A DNA stretch of 41,899 bases from Microvirga arvi (GTDB lineage: Bacteria; Pseudomonadota; Alphaproteobacteria; Rhizobiales; Beijerinckiaceae), in contig NZ_JAFEMD010000045.1 of assembly GCF_016892765.1 (NCBI RefSeq), forward strand, positions 1 to 41,899, written 5' to 3'. Made by a program: the position numbers and the translations under genes. This document shows, piece after piece, positions 39,466 through 41,899 of this stretch. The notes beneath the pieces are model-generated. The model was given only the letters and a program-made list of their open reading frames with translations. It was not told the origin of the DNA and ran no database searches. Each line of letters opens with the position of its first letter. Position 1 is the first letter of the stretch.

Positions 39466-40663
39466 GCGCGCCCCGTTGGGTCAGATCGATGACGGCATCG
39501 AGGATGACGGCTGCGGCAAAGGACAGGGCCACCGTCGGGATCGCTCCCAGGAGCACGAGGTCGATGGCCGTCTGGCCGATGCCCTGGAACACGAAGGTGC
39601 CGAAGCCCCCTCCTCCGATCAGCGCGGCCACCGTGGCGAGCCCTAAGTTCTGGACCAGGACGATGCGGATGCCCGCCAGCACGACGGGAAGCGCCAGCGG
39701 CCATTCGACCTGCAGAAGACGCTGACGCGCGGACATCCCCATGCCCCGCGCCGCGTCCGTGACGGCAGCCGGCACCTGGCTCAGCCCCGCGACCGTGTTG
39801 GCGACGATCGGAAGCAGGGAATAGAGAAACAGCGCGATGAAGGCGGGCGCCGCTCCGATGCCGCGAATCCCCAAGGCGGCGGCGAGCGGCACATGCGCCG
39901 CGAGGTATCCGAGCGGTGCGATCAGGATTCCGAACAGAGCGATGCTCGGGATCGTCTGGACGATATTGAGCCCCTGCAGGATGGCCGCCCTCAGCCTGCC
40001 GATGCGATGGGCGACCATGCCGAGCGGCAGCCCGACGAGACAGGCGGCCGCCATCGAGCCGAAGGCGAGCCACAGATGCTGGCGCGCCTCGCGCCAGAAG
40101 CTGTCGGCGCGGTTCGCGTATTCCTTCATCAGGGAGAGGTCGTTCCAGGCGCCCGACAGGAGGAGAAGCGCCAGCGCTCCGGCCGCCGCGGCCAGCGCGG
40201 CCAATCTCGCCCAGGGTCCGAAATGCAGGCGCGTCAGCGCATCGGCGGCCAGCAGCGCGAAGGCCAGCGCCAGGAGCCAGAAGCCGACGGACGGCGACAC
40301 GCGGGCGAAGGTGTTGCCGGAAGGCGTCACGAATCCCGCCGACCATCCGACCGCCGGAAAGATCACGCACAACCCGAGAGCGGCCGCGCCCAGGCGGACC
40401 AGCAGCTTGCGCGCGAGGGCCGCGCACAGGGTGACCCCGAGCACCACGATCAGAACGCCGGTGACACCAGCCGGCGGCAGCGCATCGGTCAGGAGGCGCC
40501 CCTCCCCCGCGACGATGCGATTGGCCCGGTACGTCACGAAGGGAGCCGCAAACAGCGCGACGCCGATGAGGACCGCGATCACGGCCCCGAGCCGGTCCAG
40601 GTGCAAGGTGGGGCGCAGGGTGGGCATGCCGGGCGCGGTGGTTCGGGAAGAAATCGTATTCAC
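39452..40663 (-). CDS. yehY: Osmoprotectant ABC permease, YehY-like
   Basis: The product is 403 residues, longer than ordinary permeases because of an extra N-terminal block of about four membrane spans (AVIAVLIGVALFAAPFVTYR; GVLIVVLGVTLCAALA; GFWLLALAFALLAADAL), as in E. coli YehY. The permease core follows (about 190-395) with the docking motif DAARGMGMSARQRLLQVEWP. It partners YehW and YehX. It starts 51 bases after osmF. Confidence 0.88.
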   Translation of the reverse strand: MNTISSRTTAPGMPTLRPTLHLDRLGAVIAVLIGVALFAAPFVTYRANRIVAGEGRLLTDALPPAGVTGVLIVVLGVTLCAALARKLLVRLGAAALGLCVIFPAVGWSAGFVTPSGNTFARVSPSVGFWLLALAFALLAADALTRLHFGPWARLAALAAAAGALALLLLSGAWNDLSLMKEYANRADSFWREARQHLWLAFGSMAAACLVGLPLGMVAHRIGRLRAAILQGLNIVQTIPSIALFGILIAPLGYLAAHVPLAAALGIRGIGAAPAFIALFLYSLLPIVANTVAGLSQVPAAVTDAARGMGMSARQRLLQVEWPLALPVVLAGIRIVLVQNLGLATVAALIGGGGFGTFVFQGIGQTAIDLVLLGAIPTVALSFAAAVILDAVIDLTQRGAHDRD

Positions 40664-40714
40664 AAAACGTCCGGCCCTGATCGCGCAGTTCGTTCTTCTG
40701 GTCGGACCGTCAGG

Positions 40715-41629
40715 TCACTTCAGAAAGCCCTTGGACTTCAGGTAATCGGTCGCCACCGCCTTCGCCGGCTCGCCGCCGACCTGCACGCGGGCATTGAGCT
40801 TCTGCAGCGTGGCGAGATCGAGGGAGGCGAAGATGGGCTTCAGGATCTCCCCGATCTTCGGGTTTTCCTTCAGGGCCGACTCGCGGACGATGGGAGCGGG
40901 CGCATAGACGGGCTGCACGTTCTTGTCATCGTCCAGCACCACCAGGCCGGAGGGGGCGATGCCGCCGTCGGTGCCGTAGACCATGGCGGCATTGGCGCCA
41001 TTGGTCTGCTCGGCCGCCGCCTTGATGGTGGCCGCCGTGTCGCCGCCGGAGAGCACGATGAGCTGCTCCGGCTTCATCCGGAAATCATAGGTCTTCTGGA
41101 AGGCCGGCAGGGCCGCGTCCGAATTCACGAACTCGGCGGAGGCGGCTAGAACCACCTTGCCGCCCTTCGTGATCCACTGGCCGAAATCGGACATGGTCTT
41201 CAGCTTGTTGGCCTCGATCACATCCTTGCGCAACGCGATGGCCCAGGTGTTGTTGGCCGGCGCCGGATCGAGCCAGACGATCTTGTTGGCGTCGTAATCC
41301 AGCTTCTTGGCCGTCTCGAAGCCCTTGGCGGCATCCTTCCAGAGGGGATCGTCCGCCTTGTTGAAGAAGAAGCCCGCATTGCCGGTATATTCCGGGTAGA
41401 TGTCGATCTCACCCGCCGTGATGGCCTTGCGGACCACCGGCGTCGCGCCGAGCTGGATGCGATCCTGCGTCTTGATGCCGTTGGCCTCGAGCGTCAGGAG
41501 AATGATGTTGCCGAGGACGGAGCCTTCGGTATCGATCTTCGATGAGACGACCACATCGGCCTTCGCGGCGCTCATCGCCGCCAGCCCGAGAGCAACGGCA
41601 AACGCTGCCGGCTTGAAGATGGTCTTCAT
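40715..41629 (-). CDS. osmF: Osmoprotectant-binding protein, OsmF (YehZ)-like
   Basis: The product is 304 residues, a periplasmic binding protein of the OpuAC/ProX type. The signal peptide MKTIFKPAAFAVALGLAAMS..AKA ends near residue 24. The mature part begins DVVVSSKIDTEGSVLGNIIL and has GEIDIYPEYTGNAGFFF, typical of glycine-betaine/choline-type binders (Y-EYTG). The ligand cannot be fixed; YehZ proteins bind betaine poorly. First gene of the nine-gene operon; AAGGGGG lies before the ATG. No clear promoter was identified in the 120 bases upstream. Confidence 0.92.
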   Translation of the reverse strand: MKTIFKPAAFAVALGLAAMSAAKADVVVSSKIDTEGSVLGNIILLTLEANGIKTQDRIQLGATPVVRKAITAGEIDIYPEYTGNAGFFFNKADDPLWKDAAKGFETAKKLDYDANKIVWLDPAPANNTWAIALRKDVIEANKLKTMSDFGQWITKGGKVVLAASAEFVNSDAALPAFQKTYDFRMKPEQLIVLSGGDTAATIKAAAEQTNGANAAMVYGTDGGIAPSGLVVLDDDKNVQPVYAPAPIVRESALKENPKIGEILKPIFASLDLATLQKLNARVQVGGEPAKAVATDYLKSKGFLK

Positions 41630-41749
41630 GGTAACCCCCTTGTGGAACCTTGCCCTGCTGGTTTTAGGACAGTGCGGCCGTTTAGGCAGAGGGGAACTCG
41701 CGAAGACTTGGCTTTTGAAGGATAAAAAGATCGTGTGGCGGCAGAAAAA

Positions 41750-41780
41750 CCCGCCGGAAGCGCCTTGCTCCTCCGGCGGG
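41750..41780 (-). terminator. Terminator of the gene upstream of osmF
   Basis: On the minus strand CCCGCCGGA pairs perfectly with TCCGGCGGG (13-base loop), followed by GTTTTTC-type T tract. It ends the minus-strand gene that stops at 41809 and so isolates the osmF operon from it. Confidence 0.85.
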
Positions 41781-41808
41781 GCGACCCTGAGCGCCTTCAG
41801 GGGCCTCT

Positions 41809-41899
41809 TTAGGCGCTCAGGCTCGACGGAGGCTCCTGCGCGATGGTGAAGCGGACCTGCGCCTGCGGGCGGTGATCCTCGGAGAGCGTGCGCCAGGTG
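41809..41899 (-). CDS. C-terminal end of a gene running out of the window
   Basis: The last 29-30 codons are visible: TWRTLSEDHRPQAQVRFTIA, then QEPPSSLSA and TAA at 41811-41809. The stop codon is in an inverted repeat (CTGAGCGCCT 41787-41796 / AGGCGCTCAG 41811-41820), and a strong terminator follows. Too little is present to name a family. Confidence 0.6.
   Translation of the reverse strand, partial: TWRTLSEDHRPQAQVRFTIAQEPPSSLSA

Noticed and set aside
1..41899. CRISPR array or rRNA genes
   Set aside because: No regularly spaced repeat-spacer pattern and no rRNA sequence were found.

Overview
The window looks like a chromosomal segment of a GC-rich alphaproteobacterium of the Hyphomicrobiales (Rhizobiales), most like Microvirga/Methylobacterium. 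This is inferred from the gene content: HWE and HisKA_2 histidine kinases, DUF6894 proteins, a bacteriophytochrome with its heme oxygenase, a YbaN-like protein, and palindromic intergenic elements of the rhizobial type. No marker gene such as rRNA fixes the species.

There are two very different halves. Positions 1 to about 13,250 are accessory DNA: visibly lower GC, small genes on both strands, long non-coding gaps, repeats, hairpins and broken genes. They hold a serine recombinase with a candidate recombination/operator site, an HNH-like protein, a MarR-type and two other HTH proteins (one with a frameshifted second module), a phage-type second RNase HI, a secreted CHRD+RTX protein, several small secreted proteins, two DUF6894 proteins, a PRC-barrel protein and two micropeptides. 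The look is of a decayed integrative element or phage remnant. The region ends at an intact tRNA-Ala(CGC).

From 13.3 to 20.3 kb lies a minus-strand Ugp-like ABC importer operon (HAD phosphatase, ATPase, binding protein, two permeases, EEP-family phosphodiesterase) with a divergent DeoR-type repressor. The enzymes suggest uptake and stepwise breakdown of an organophosphate. From 20.3 to 31.2 kb come mixed genes: a GAF-HWE kinase, a Gly/His/Asp-rich secreted repeat protein, an unknown 235-residue protein, a succinate-semialdehyde-type aldehyde dehydrogenase, a PRC-barrel operon, small membrane proteins, YbaN, a TetR regulator and an amidase.

From 31.3 to 41.6 kb nine minus-strand genes form one tightly packed apparent operon: osmoprotectant importer (osmF-yehY-yehX-yehW order), heme oxygenase bphO, bacteriophytochrome bphP, a single-domain response regulator, a REC-HisKA_2 hybrid kinase and a CACHE-HAMP-PAS-HWE kinase. 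Four-base ATGA overlaps join the transporter to bphO and bphO to bphP, so red-light sensing and compatible-solute import are translationally linked. This is the most striking arrangement in the window.

Two gene types occur both in the accessory half and in the core half: the PRC-barrel protein (3180 and 26635) and a tiny membrane peptide with an LAP..LAY core (12688 and 27755).
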